12,380 nt of DNA, from positions 1-12,380 of the forward strand of contig PQAN01000223.1 in the NCBI GenBank assembly GCA_003105285.1, in the 5' to 3' direction. The stretch comes from Methylocystaceae bacterium (lineage in GTDB: Bacteria > Pseudomonadota > Alphaproteobacteria > Rhizobiales > Beijerinckiaceae). Of the stretch, positions 1 through 6,944 are shown piece after piece (the first letter of the stretch is position 1; each line of letters opens with the position of its first letter). A model generated the notes under the pieces. That model was not told the DNA's origin. It ran no database searches and worked only from the letters and a program-made list of their open reading frames with translations. Position numbers and translations under genes: made by a program.

Positions 1-1
1 C

Positions 2-556
2 AAGTTCCTGCACGCCGGCCCCGGCTATGGCGGCTCGTGCTTTCCCAAGGACACGCTGGCGCTCATGAAGACGGGGCAGGATCATGGGGCCTCGCTGCGC
101 ATCGTCGAGACGGTGGTGGCGGTCAACGACGCGCGCAAGCGAGCGATGGCGCGCAAGGTCATCCAGGCGCTGGGCGGCTCGGTGCGCGGCAAGAGGATCG
201 CGCTGCTCGGCCTCGCCTTCAAGCCCAATACGGACGATATGCGCGACGCGCCGTCGCTCGCCATCGTGGCGTCGCTGGCCGGCGACGGGGCGAAGGTCTA
301 CGCCTACGACCCCGAGAGCATGGAGCAGGCGCGTCCGTTGATGCCGGAAGTGACGTTTGTCGACGATCCCTATTCGGCGGCGGAAGGTGCGGACGCTCTG
401 GTCATCGTGACGGAATGGGACGCGTTCCGCGCGCTCGATCTCGACCGCATCAAGACGCTGCTGAAGGCGCCGGTCATCGTCGACCTGCGCAACATCTACC
501 GCCCCGCCGACATCCGCAAGCGCGGCTTCACTTATGTGAGCGTGGGAAGGGAATAG
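2..556 (+). CDS. ugd: UDP-glucose 6-dehydrogenase, C-terminal fragment (5' end outside window)
   Basis: This is the last 184 residues of a nucleotide-sugar dehydrogenase that oxidises UDP-glucose to UDP-glucuronate with two NAD+ in the cytoplasm. The reading frame is open from base 2, so the Rossmann NAD-binding half lies upstream of the window. The fragment opens with the family's catalytic signature GPGYGGSCFPKD (fragment residues 6-17), whose cysteine, codon at 38-40, is the thioester-forming nucleophile. The UDP-binding C-terminal domain follows, with the typical AFKPNTDDMRDAPS motif at about residues 72-85 and the late motifs VIVTEWDAFR and VIVDLRNIY. Codon use is GC-rich like the export genes to the right. 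UDP-GlcA is a common capsule precursor, so it fits the locus. A related UDP-sugar dehydrogenase such as UDP-ManNAc dehydrogenase is less likely, because the motifs match the UDP-glucose branch well. Confidence 0.95.
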   Translation, partial: KFLHAGPGYGGSCFPKDTLALMKTGQDHGASLRIVETVVAVNDARKRAMARKVIQALGGSVRGKRIALLGLAFKPNTDDMRDAPSLAIVASLAGDGAKVYAYDPESMEQARPLMPEVTFVDDPYSAAEGADALVIVTEWDAFRALDLDRIKTLLKAPVIVDLRNIYRPADIRKRGFTYVSVGRE

Positions 557-575
557 ACGAGGCTTTCACTGCACG

Positions 576-662
576 GCCGTCATTGCGAGGAGCGAAGCGA
601 CGAAGCAATCCAGAAGCCGCCTCACGGCCCCTGGATTGCTTCGCTTTGCTCGCAATGACGGC
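576..662. repeat. REP-like palindromic element (imperfect inverted repeat)
   Basis: The arms at 576-613 and 631-662 are inverted copies of each other, with a spacer of 17 bases. Thirteen bases at each end of the arms match perfectly (GCCGTCATTGCGA and CGAAGCAATCCAG on the left arm). The left arm carries six extra bases around a GAGCGAAGCGACGAAG motif. The transcript could fold into a long hairpin just after the ugd stop codon, so it may stabilise or end that message. The motif CATTGCGAGGAGCGAAGCGACGAAGCAATCC is, from memory, a dispersed intergenic repeat in several alphaproteobacterial genomes. No transposase gene is attached. Confidence 0.85.
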
Positions 663-762
663 GCTCGTAGCCATCGGATATTTCGGGAACATTGCGTCGG
701 CCAGAGTTAGACCGTATAAGGCTGAACCCGGATCCGAATCGTAGAAAAAGAAAAGGTATTCT

Positions 763-1500
763 ATGAGCGTTTTGCTCACGGCGCAACTCAAGCAGGCTTT
801 ACACGCACGCGGCGTGGAGTGTCTCTTTCTACCGGAGACGGTTACTCTTCCGAAGGATATTGTGCTGGAGCCGCCCTGTAGCTTGAAATGGATGCAGATC
901 ATTCATAGCCTCGAGCTCGGGAGCTTCAGTTACGCCGTCAGCGGCTTTTTTTTCGGCGCGAAAATCGGCCGCTATACGTCGATCGGCGAGAGCGTCCAGA
1001 TCGGCCGTGGCGATCATCCGACACGGTGGTTGAGCACGAGTCCCGGATTTTATTTGAACGAGCCGTTCTTCGACGTGGGGCATTCGTTCAATGGCGCGAC
1101 GGAGTTTCACGAATATAGGCCGGTTGTGGATGGATTTGCGCCGCTCCCCCTCTTCAAGCCGGTCAATATCGGCCATGATGTGTGGATCGGTCACGGCGCC
1201 TTCATCCGGCCTGGCGTGACGATTGGCAATGGCGCGATCATCGGCGCTTATGCGGTCGTCACTCGCGACGTCCCCCCTTACGCGATCGTCGCGGGAAATC
1301 CGGCGTCCATACGCCGCTATCGGTTCCCGGAAGAACTGGTCGCCAGACTGAATTCCAGCAATTGGTGGAGCCTGGCGCCGTGGCAGCTCAGAGGCATCGA
1401 TGTCTCGCGGCCCGACGAGCATATTGGCGAAATCGAGTATCGTGTCGCTGGAACGCCGGCTTATGAGCCGGGCCGCTTTCGGCTTCGGGATATTGCTTGA
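763..1500 (+). CDS. CatB-type (xenobiotic acyltransferase subfamily) hexapeptide O-acetyltransferase
   Basis: This 245-residue protein belongs to the left-handed beta-helix (hexapeptide repeat) acyltransferases, which are trimeric cytoplasmic enzymes that transfer acetyl from acetyl-CoA. Hexapeptide turns run from about residue 65 (AKIGRYTSIG, VQIG) and again at about 130-180 (VNIGHDVWIGHGAFI, VTIGNGAIIGAYAVV). They are interrupted by the loop that carries the likely catalytic histidine H85 in GDHPTRWLST, the position usual in the CatB/Vat group. The AGNPA motif and a C-terminal tail with an NWW segment are also typical. The first 60 residues are an extra N-terminal region I do not recognise. 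A purine-rich stretch (GAAAAAGAAAAGG) precedes the ATG. In this locus it most likely O-acetylates a capsule sugar rather than an antibiotic, but the acceptor cannot be read from the sequence. Confidence 0.88.
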   Translation: MSVLLTAQLKQALHARGVECLFLPETVTLPKDIVLEPPCSLKWMQIIHSLELGSFSYAVSGFFFGAKIGRYTSIGESVQIGRGDHPTRWLSTSPGFYLNEPFFDVGHSFNGATEFHEYRPVVDGFAPLPLFKPVNIGHDVWIGHGAFIRPGVTIGNGAIIGAYAVVTRDVPPYAIVAGNPASIRRYRFPEELVARLNSSNWWSLAPWQLRGIDVSRPDEHIGEIEYRVAGTPAYEPGRFRLRDIA

Positions 1501-1602
1501 GTGGGGTTCGACTATGGAGCGCTAAGAAACGAACAAAGGCTTCGAAGGCTGATGCAAGCGCCGTCGTTCTTCATTAAGATGTAAACGCAAGGGTAGATAT
1601 TA

Positions 1603-2742
1603 ATGCGCAAAAAAATCTTAATCGTTGGCGCAGGTTTTGCGGGGGCGGTTCATGCGCGTGTTCTTGCGGAGTGTGGCTATTCTGTTGATCTTATCGACAG
1701 GCGCAATCATATTGGCGGAAACGCTTATGATTATACAGATGAAAATGGCATCCGTGTCCATGCTTATGGGCCACATTTGTTCCATACAAAGAACTCGAAA
1801 ATTATCGATTGGTTGAGCCGTTTTGGAAATCTTGTTCCTTATGAGCATAAGGTGCGCGCGTTATTGCCGAGTGGCCAAACTGCTCCTCTGCCGATCAATC
1901 TCGACACGCTCAATATTGTATTCGATTCCAATTTAAACTCTCCGACTGAAGCAGCTGAGTTCCTGGGTCGTTTATCCGTGCCTCTCGCTGCCCCAAGAAG
2001 CGCGGCAGAGTATCTCTACTCAAAGATAGGCAGGGAGTTGACTGATCTTTTTTTTCGGCCCTATACGAAGAAAATGTGGGGGTTCGATCTTGAAGAAATG
2101 TCTGCGGCAGTCGTAAAGCGCATTCCTCTGAACTTTGACCGAGTTGATACGTATTTTTATAAGGATGAAATACAGGTCTTGCCGCAATCTGGATACACCG
2201 TGCTATTCGAGTCAATGCTAGATCATCCATCAATACGTGTCCATTTGAGTGTAATGTTTGCTCATGATATGCTGAATGATTACTCGTTTTGCTTTAATTC
2301 GATGCCAATCGACGAATTTTATCAATATCAATTTGGTGATCTACCTTATCGATCGATAAAATTTCATAGCAGGACGGAGTTAGCCACTACTGGGAACACA
2401 GAGCCCTCTTGGAGCGTCACAAATTTTACAGATCTTGGCCCGTACACTAGGGAAACGGCGTGGCATATATTGCCATATCATCTTGTCTCTGAGACAGGGA
2501 AAAGGACCTTTACGCGTGAAGAGCCATGCGATTATAAGGATAATAATTTTGAGCGCTATTATCCCGTTAAGACAGCTGATGAACGTTATCAGAAAATCTA
2601 TCAGCAATACCATCAGTTGTCGTGCTCGCAAGAGAAGTCGATTTCGTTCATTGGACGGTGTGGTACTTATCAGTATCTAGACATGGATCAGGTGATCAAT
2701 CAGTCGCTTGCCAACGTGAACGTCTGGTTAGCGCAGCAATAG
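1603..2742 (+). CDS. glf: UDP-galactopyranose mutase-like flavoenzyme (divergent Glf)
   Basis: This 379-residue protein has the architecture of UDP-galactopyranose mutase, the FAD enzyme that converts UDP-Galp to UDP-Galf. It begins with the Rossmann motif GAGFAG (9-14), followed by HIGGNAYD (36-43) and AYGPHLFHT (54-62). It retains YTKKMWG with the substrate-stacking tryptophan W159, PYTR with R283, YYPV, and the closing flavin motif GRCGTYQYLDMDQVI. Its length is close to the usual 365-390 residues. By an alignment from memory, the otherwise conserved active-site arginine (R174 in the Klebsiella enzyme, in DRYQGIP) is replaced here by the stretch KDEIQVLP (187-194). The substrate could therefore differ from UDP-Galp. 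A ribosome site AAGGGTAG lies just upstream of the ATG. The gene is AT-rich (19 of 60 bases are G+C in 2281-2340), unlike ugd and the export genes, which suggests acquisition by transfer. Confidence 0.9.
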   Translation: MRKKILIVGAGFAGAVHARVLAECGYSVDLIDRRNHIGGNAYDYTDENGIRVHAYGPHLFHTKNSKIIDWLSRFGNLVPYEHKVRALLPSGQTAPLPINLDTLNIVFDSNLNSPTEAAEFLGRLSVPLAAPRSAAEYLYSKIGRELTDLFFRPYTKKMWGFDLEEMSAAVVKRIPLNFDRVDTYFYKDEIQVLPQSGYTVLFESMLDHPSIRVHLSVMFAHDMLNDYSFCFNSMPIDEFYQYQFGDLPYRSIKFHSRTELATTGNTEPSWSVTNFTDLGPYTRETAWHILPYHLVSETGKRTFTREEPCDYKDNNFERYYPVKTADERYQKIYQQYHQLSCSQEKSISFIGRCGTYQYLDMDQVINQSLANVNVWLAQQ

Positions 2743-2776
2743 ATAATCGTCAATGCCTACAGGTGGAATCTAAGCA

Positions 2777-4351
2777 ATGGATAATTCTAGATCGTCGTCG
2801 GGCTTAGATATGATCGAGCCGCCGGGTCCGTCAATGGTTGTCACGCGGCACGAGCTTTCTGGGGGCAATGCTGCCGATCCGTTGTTTTGTTTTTTGATGG
2901 ATGTAGACGCCGGCGCGAGCTACCTGGCTCGGGTTTGGGTATACATTCCAGCCGATTTCGATGGCTCTGATGTCCGTCTTGTTTTTGCCGGCAATACGCC
3001 AATTGAAGTACGGTCGGCTAATCTTGCGCTGCGTAACCAGTGGCAGATGTTGAGCGTGCAGATAACTATCCCTGAAGGGGTGCACCAGATCGCGCCTAGT
3101 CTTGTGGCCAATTCTTCAAATCGCGCGGATTTGCTGAGTTCCGGATGGCAGATTAGCCGGTCAGAAAGAATCCGGCCAGATTACGAGAGGGCTCGATTCG
3201 AGGTCGTTTCGCTCGATGAGATCATTCGCCGTGGAAAGCAGACCAAAGATGGATGGCCACTGGTTGTGAAAACGCCTTGCTTGCCAGACGCTGAGGTTCC
3301 GATACCAGCAGTAACATATGGTCAAATCGAACCCCCTGAAGGCATCCTCGAATACCCAAAAGGAGGCTGGAAAATGCCTTCTTACGCCGTGAACGACGTC
3401 GCGATGTACGTTTTGCACGATGCAGTTGTGCATGGCGAACAAGGCATCATCTCCGTTGGCGACATGATTGTCGCGGAAAGCCTCTTTCACGTTAATCTAG
3501 AACTACAAGGTTTCACGCAAGACAAGGTAGACAAGCAGGTCTATTTTTTGCGAAATTATATAAAACCGGAAACCTGGGTCGAATCTGCGTCTCATGTCCT
3601 TTGTGGTTTCGTCGGCAATCGCAATTACGCTCACTGGTGGGTTGACGTTGTGCCCGCTATTATGATTCCGCCCTTTCACGATGCCTTCAAGGATACGACG
3701 CTGCTGATGCCGCAGATTCGGAACCAGTGGCAGCGCGATACTTTAGCGTTGTTACCAGAAACGTATGGCCGTACCGTTTTTATCGGTGAACACGATAGGA
3801 TTGGCTGCCGCGAATTGTGTTTCGTACCGAAAGTCACTCAGTCGCACCCTCATCCTCATCCATTCCGGAGACGACTGCTCGATGCTGTAAAGGAACGCGC
3901 TGGTTTTGATGGGTCGCACAGCGGTCGCCGCATATACCTCAGTCGCCGCGACGCGTCGGCGCGCAAGCTACTGAATGAAGATGATGTGTCTGCGATGCTA
4001 ACGTATTATGGCTTCGAGACTGTGGTGATGACCGGGCGCTCCGTTGCCGAACAGATTAAGTTATTTGCCGAAGCTAGCCATATCATTTCCCCGCACGGAG
4101 CGGGTCTGGCAAACGTGCTGTTTTGCCAGCCAGATGCTGCGCTGTGCGAATTCTTGATGCCTTCTTATGTCAACTGGTCAATTCGGAAGATGGCCGCCAT
4201 TAGTGAGATGAGATACGGCTGTATTCTTGGTCGCGAGATCATAAATAGCGACTCTCCAATCATGGAGCGTAACTGGATGATAGATTTGGATGACTTGGAA
4301 AAATTGGTTCGCGATCAAAACTTCATGCGCGAACCAAACGTTGTCGGGTAA
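2777..4351 (+). CDS. Family GT61 (DUF563) glycosyltransferase with extra N-terminal domain
   Basis: The protein has 524 residues. The C-terminal half, about 230-500, carries the marks of glycosyltransferase family 61. These are a FVGNRNYAHWWVDVVP segment with N283, H286 and W287-W288, the stretch YLSRRDASARKLLNEDDV, and the late ASHIISPHGAGLANVLF motif with H440, the nucleotide-sugar-binding region. The first 130 or so residues (FCFLMDVDAGASYLARVWVY, then NQWQMLSVQITIPEG) look like a beta-rich, jelly-roll-like module of the carbohydrate-binding kind. I see no signal peptide or membrane segment, so it should act in the cytoplasm on a lipid-linked acceptor. An AGGTGG ribosome site at 2761-2766 supports the ATG at 2777. 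It lies 34 bases after glf on the same strand and is probably co-transcribed with it. The transferred sugar is unknown; a xylosyl or furanosyl residue would be consistent with the family and neighbour, but this is inference. Confidence 0.85.
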   Translation: MDNSRSSSGLDMIEPPGPSMVVTRHELSGGNAADPLFCFLMDVDAGASYLARVWVYIPADFDGSDVRLVFAGNTPIEVRSANLALRNQWQMLSVQITIPEGVHQIAPSLVANSSNRADLLSSGWQISRSERIRPDYERARFEVVSLDEIIRRGKQTKDGWPLVVKTPCLPDAEVPIPAVTYGQIEPPEGILEYPKGGWKMPSYAVNDVAMYVLHDAVVHGEQGIISVGDMIVAESLFHVNLELQGFTQDKVDKQVYFLRNYIKPETWVESASHVLCGFVGNRNYAHWWVDVVPAIMIPPFHDAFKDTTLLMPQIRNQWQRDTLALLPETYGRTVFIGEHDRIGCRELCFVPKVTQSHPHPHPFRRRLLDAVKERAGFDGSHSGRRIYLSRRDASARKLLNEDDVSAMLTYYGFETVVMTGRSVAEQIKLFAEASHIISPHGAGLANVLFCQPDAALCEFLMPSYVNWSIRKMAAISEMRYGCILGREIINSDSPIMERNWMIDLDDLEKLVRDQNFMREPNVVG

Positions 4352-4639
4352 CGATTCCAGAGGAAATCAGAACCGTTAGCTACGCTGGGATCCAACCTGT
4401 AACAGGATAAAGTTCCACGTGACATTTCGTCTCGCAATGGAGAAAACGAGCGTGTTTCGATTGATCGAACACCTTTGAATGATCAGTCCCGATTCAATCT
4501 TTCTTACAGCTTGCTATTGGGGTGCCAATAATAAAAATCAGTGTCTTGGACACGGAAGCGGAAAATAACCCTTGTTTTTAGAAAAGCTTCCCGTTCTCGC
4601 GCCTCGGGACGTGAGTTATAAGGGGTCTATGATGCCTGT
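4352..4639. other. Gene-free spacer between convergent genes
   Basis: These 288 bases separate the + strand GT61 gene from the minus-strand acyltransferase. No plausible coding frame is visible. Several short dyads are present: GTGTT..CGA/TCG..AACAC at 4452-4472, ATTGG/CCAAT at 4516-4529, and GTGTC/GACAC at 4541-4553. The composition is AT-rich like the adjoining genes. No transposase remnant or tRNA is seen. Confidence 0.6.
4530..4553 (-). terminator. Possible weak intrinsic terminator for the minus-strand acyltransferase
   Basis: Read on the minus strand, GTGTC-CAA-GACAC (4553-4541) forms a perfect five-pair stem. It is followed by a T-rich tail TGATTTTTATTATT. It lies about 90 bases beyond the acyltransferase stop codon in the right orientation. 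The stem is short and not GC-rich, so this is only a candidate. Confidence 0.3.
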
Positions 4640-5281
4640 CTAAGGCACGCCCGATATTGTAGGAGTGATAGTTGACGCAAGTTCTACGAGTTCATATTTC
4701 CAAGTAACGTTTCGTTTCACAACTTTGGTGGGGGCTCCTACCGCAAGCACATTGGAAGGGATCGCGCTTGTCACGATCGACCGAGCTCCGATAATCGATC
4801 CAGATCCGATCTTTGCTCCCTTGAAAACATAGGCACCGATGGCGATCCATACTTTGTCGCCGATAACGATATGTGAACTCGGATTTATTCGTTTCCCTGT
4901 CTCAATATCGATGATGGAGTGCATATCGCTAACCGTGACCAATGTATCGCTTCCAAATATGCAACCATGGCCTACGGAGATGTCATTGGCTTCATGACAC
5001 AACAGTTGCGTTCGCCATATGAATAAGCATCCATTCCCGATGCGGATGTTTGCAGTGGTTTCCGTGAATATTTCTATTCCGCCTAGCGCGCAATCATTGC
5101 CGATTTCGATGTTGCTATCACTTCCAATGTTAAAGTTGCTGCTTATCGAATACGTGTCTTCTCCGATCAAAACTTTATTATTGCTTCCACGGAATACTAT
5201 CGTACCGTTCATCCGGTCTAGCGTCCTCGATGACGCCGTTATCGTGTTGTTGAGCCCATGATCTTGGATCGAAAGAGTCAT
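4640..5281 (-). CDS. Hexapeptide-repeat acyltransferase (WbbJ/LacA-like)
   Basis: This 213-residue protein is built almost entirely of left-handed beta-helix hexapeptide repeats (for example VLIGED, FNIGSDSNIEIGNDC, IRIGNGC, ISVGHGC, IVIGDKVWIAIGAYV, AKIGSGSIIGARSIV). It ends with the VLAVGAPTKVVKRNV motif typical of sugar O-acetyltransferases of the WbbJ, maltose and galactoside acetyltransferase group. The likely catalytic histidine is H121 in SDMHSI. It would act in the cytoplasm, probably acetylating a capsule sugar or sugar nucleotide. A ribosome site TTAGGAAG precedes the ATG. It is AT-rich like glf, is transcribed towards GT61, and is the last of the low-GC genes. It differs from the CatB-type enzyme at 763-1500, so the polymer may carry two acyl substitutions. 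Confidence 0.88.
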   Translation of the reverse strand: MTLSIQDHGLNNTITASSRTLDRMNGTIVFRGSNNKVLIGEDTYSISSNFNIGSDSNIEIGNDCALGGIEIFTETTANIRIGNGCLFIWRTQLLCHEANDISVGHGCIFGSDTLVTVSDMHSIIDIETGKRINPSSHIVIGDKVWIAIGAYVFKGAKIGSGSIIGARSIVTSAIPSNVLAVGAPTKVVKRNVTWKYELVELASTITPTISGVP

Positions 5282-5606
5282 TTCGATTAACTTCCTAACG
5301 TGTCATCGCCCTTGCATTCTCGGCGATGTGGTTCAACCGATTGATACGCCAGAAGACGTGCAGATACAACTGGGGCTGGCGACGGCGGTTCGGTGAACCA
5401 TCAGGAATCCTGTGTGCGGGGCCATAGTAGAACCACAGTTGGAGATTCAATGATTCGGCAACGTATCCTTCCGCGACATCCGATTGCTTTGTTCGCCGAC
5501 TGTTTCACAACGCCGTTTCTGATATGCTGATCCACGCGCGTCGGCTGGCCGGCGACGCCCGAGCGCGATTCGCGTCCGCCTGTTCGAGAGCGGCGCGGTC
5601 GCACGA
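5282..5606. other. Divergent intergenic region holding promoters for the acyltransferase and first kpsE-like gene
   Basis: This stretch of 325 bases lies between two genes read outward, so promoters for both are expected here. I cannot pick a convincing -35/-10 pair in either direction. Composition shifts from moderate GC near the acyltransferase to high GC from about 5530, so one edge of the low-GC block falls inside it. The only clear structured element is the inverted repeat at 5304-5328. No gene, tRNA or mobile-element end is visible. Confidence 0.5.
5304..5328. promoter_or_regulatory. Seven-base perfect inverted repeat upstream of acyltransferase
   Basis: CATCGCC (5304-5310) and GGCGATG (5322-5328) are perfect inverted copies with an 11-base spacer. 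They begin 23 bases upstream of the minus-strand ATG at 5281. The element could be an operator half-site pair or a hairpin in the 5' leader. No function is shown by the sequence alone. Confidence 0.35.
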
Positions 5607-6944
5607 ATGGCTGCGAACGGCAGCGAATCGTCATTCAGGTCTGCGAATCATATGTCGAACCCGACCCACAACCGGCCCTTGACCGGCTTGATCTCTACGG
5701 CCCGCGAGATGATCGCTTCGCCCTCCGCGAGCCTGGGCGAGGCCGGGGCCGCATTGGTCAGGACCGCCCGCTGGGCGCCGTTGCTGCTGCGCTCCAGCCT
5801 AGACGTCACGCAGCAGGTGGCGACGTCCGGCGGGGCCGGAGGCCTTCTCATAAAAAGTCTCCTGCTCGTGGCCGTCGTTCCGACGTTCTTCTATTGGTTA
5901 TACGCCGCGCTCTGGCAGACCGAGGGCTATGTCGCGGAAGCGCGCGTCACCGTTCGGGCCGCCAAGGAACAGCGCCAATCCCCCACTTCCGACGCCGCGT
6001 CCATCATCGGCAAATTGTCGGGCGGGGGATCGAAAAATACCGGGCAGGATTCGTTCATCGTCCTCAATTATGTCAGAAGCCGCGCGATCATCGTCGACAT
6101 CGGCGGACGCGACTATCTCGAAAAAGTGTTCTCGCGGCGGGAGATCGACTATTTCTCGCGGCTGAAGCAGGGGGCCAACCTCGAAGAGCTCTTTCAGTTC
6201 TGGACCCGCCAGGTGAGGGCGAATGTCGACACGGTCTCGGGCATCGTCACCTTGCGCGTCGAGGCGTCGAGGCCGCAGGACGCGCTGCGGGTCGCGCAGG
6301 ACGTCGTGCGTCTGAGCGAGGATCTGATCAACAAGATCACGGTGCGCGTCCGCAAGGACGCGGTGGCGCGCGCGGACCTCGAGGTCGGGCTCGCCGCCCA
6401 GCGGCTCGCCGAGGCGCGCAACAATGTGCTGCAATTCAGAAATCAGAACGTGCTCATCGATCCCGGTTCGCGGGCGACGGGCATCGGCGAGCTGATCGGC
6501 AAGCTCACCAAGGAGCGAATCGACATCGAGAACGCCCTCGCCACCTTCTCGGGAAGCCTGTCGAGCGATTCGCCGAGCCAACGCATCCAGAAGGCGAAAC
6601 TCGCGGCGATCGACCAGCAGATCGAGGAATTGAAGAAAAAGCTCACCGACCGCGGCCACGCCGACGATACGGTTTCGTCCCAGATCGCTTCCTATGAGCG
6701 GCTGAAATTGGACGAGCAATTCGCCGAGAAGCTCTACACGGTCGCTCAAATCGCCTATCAGCGGGCGCGCCAGGAGCTCGACAAGCAGCAGCTCTATCTC
6801 GCCGTCGTCGTCAGCCCCACCTTGCCGCAGGCGGCGACCTATCCGAGGATCGTCGCGAGCACGTTGCTGTTCTTCGGCAGTCTGGTGGTTCTATGGTCGA
6901 TCGCCGCGCTGATCACCGCGAGCGTCAGGGATCATATGGCCTGA
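5607..6944 (+). CDS. kpsE: Capsule export inner-membrane protein, KpsE/CtrB/BexC family (copy A)
   Basis: This 445-residue polysaccharide co-polymerase-type protein links the inner-membrane ABC transporter to the outer-membrane channel during capsule export. It has a cytoplasmic N-terminal region of about 79 residues, a first membrane helix at about 80-102, and a long periplasmic part. The periplasmic part contains QDSFIVLNYVRSRAI and RREIDYFSRL (about 147-186) and coiled-coil-prone stretches at about 240-360. A PQAATYPR motif (407-414) leads into a second helix at about 416-438 and a short tail ending RDHMA. Two starts are possible: ATG at 5607 or the in-frame ATG at 5652 (residue 16). Neither has a strong ribosome site. 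It is homologous to the minus-strand gene at 8149-9450. Its 3' end overlaps the convergent gene at 6932 by 13 bases. Codon use is very GC-rich (50 of 60 bases in 6361-6420). Confidence 0.9.
   Translation: MAANGSESSFRSANHMSNPTHNRPLTGLISTAREMIASPSASLGEAGAALVRTARWAPLLLRSSLDVTQQVATSGGAGGLLIKSLLLVAVVPTFFYWLYAALWQTEGYVAEARVTVRAAKEQRQSPTSDAASIIGKLSGGGSKNTGQDSFIVLNYVRSRAIIVDIGGRDYLEKVFSRREIDYFSRLKQGANLEELFQFWTRQVRANVDTVSGIVTLRVEASRPQDALRVAQDVVRLSEDLINKITVRVRKDAVARADLEVGLAAQRLAEARNNVLQFRNQNVLIDPGSRATGIGELIGKLTKERIDIENALATFSGSLSSDSPSQRIQKAKLAAIDQQIEELKKKLTDRGHADDTVSSQIASYERLKLDEQFAEKLYTVAQIAYQRARQELDKQQLYLAVVVSPTLPQAATYPRIVASTLLFFGSLVVLWSIAALITASVRDHMA

Noticed and set aside
576..662. CRISPR repeat or insertion-sequence end
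   Set aside because: There is one inverted pair only, with no regularly spaced direct repeats, no target-site duplication and no transposase frame nearby.
37..744. A 235-codon frame through ugd and the REP element
   Set aside because: It is out of frame with the ugd catalytic motif, is Arg/Gly/Ala-rich, and runs through the REP hairpin.
4452..4472. Hairpin GTGTT..CGA/TCG..AACAC as terminator of the GT61 gene
   Set aside because: The arms pair only with a bulge, and no T run follows on the + strand, so it does not meet the pattern of an intrinsic terminator.
5898..6749. A 283-codon minus-strand frame inside kpsE copy A
   Set aside because: It is antisense to the conserved KpsE periplasmic region, has Arg/Asp/Leu-rich composition and no motif, and is best explained as a GC-rich shadow.
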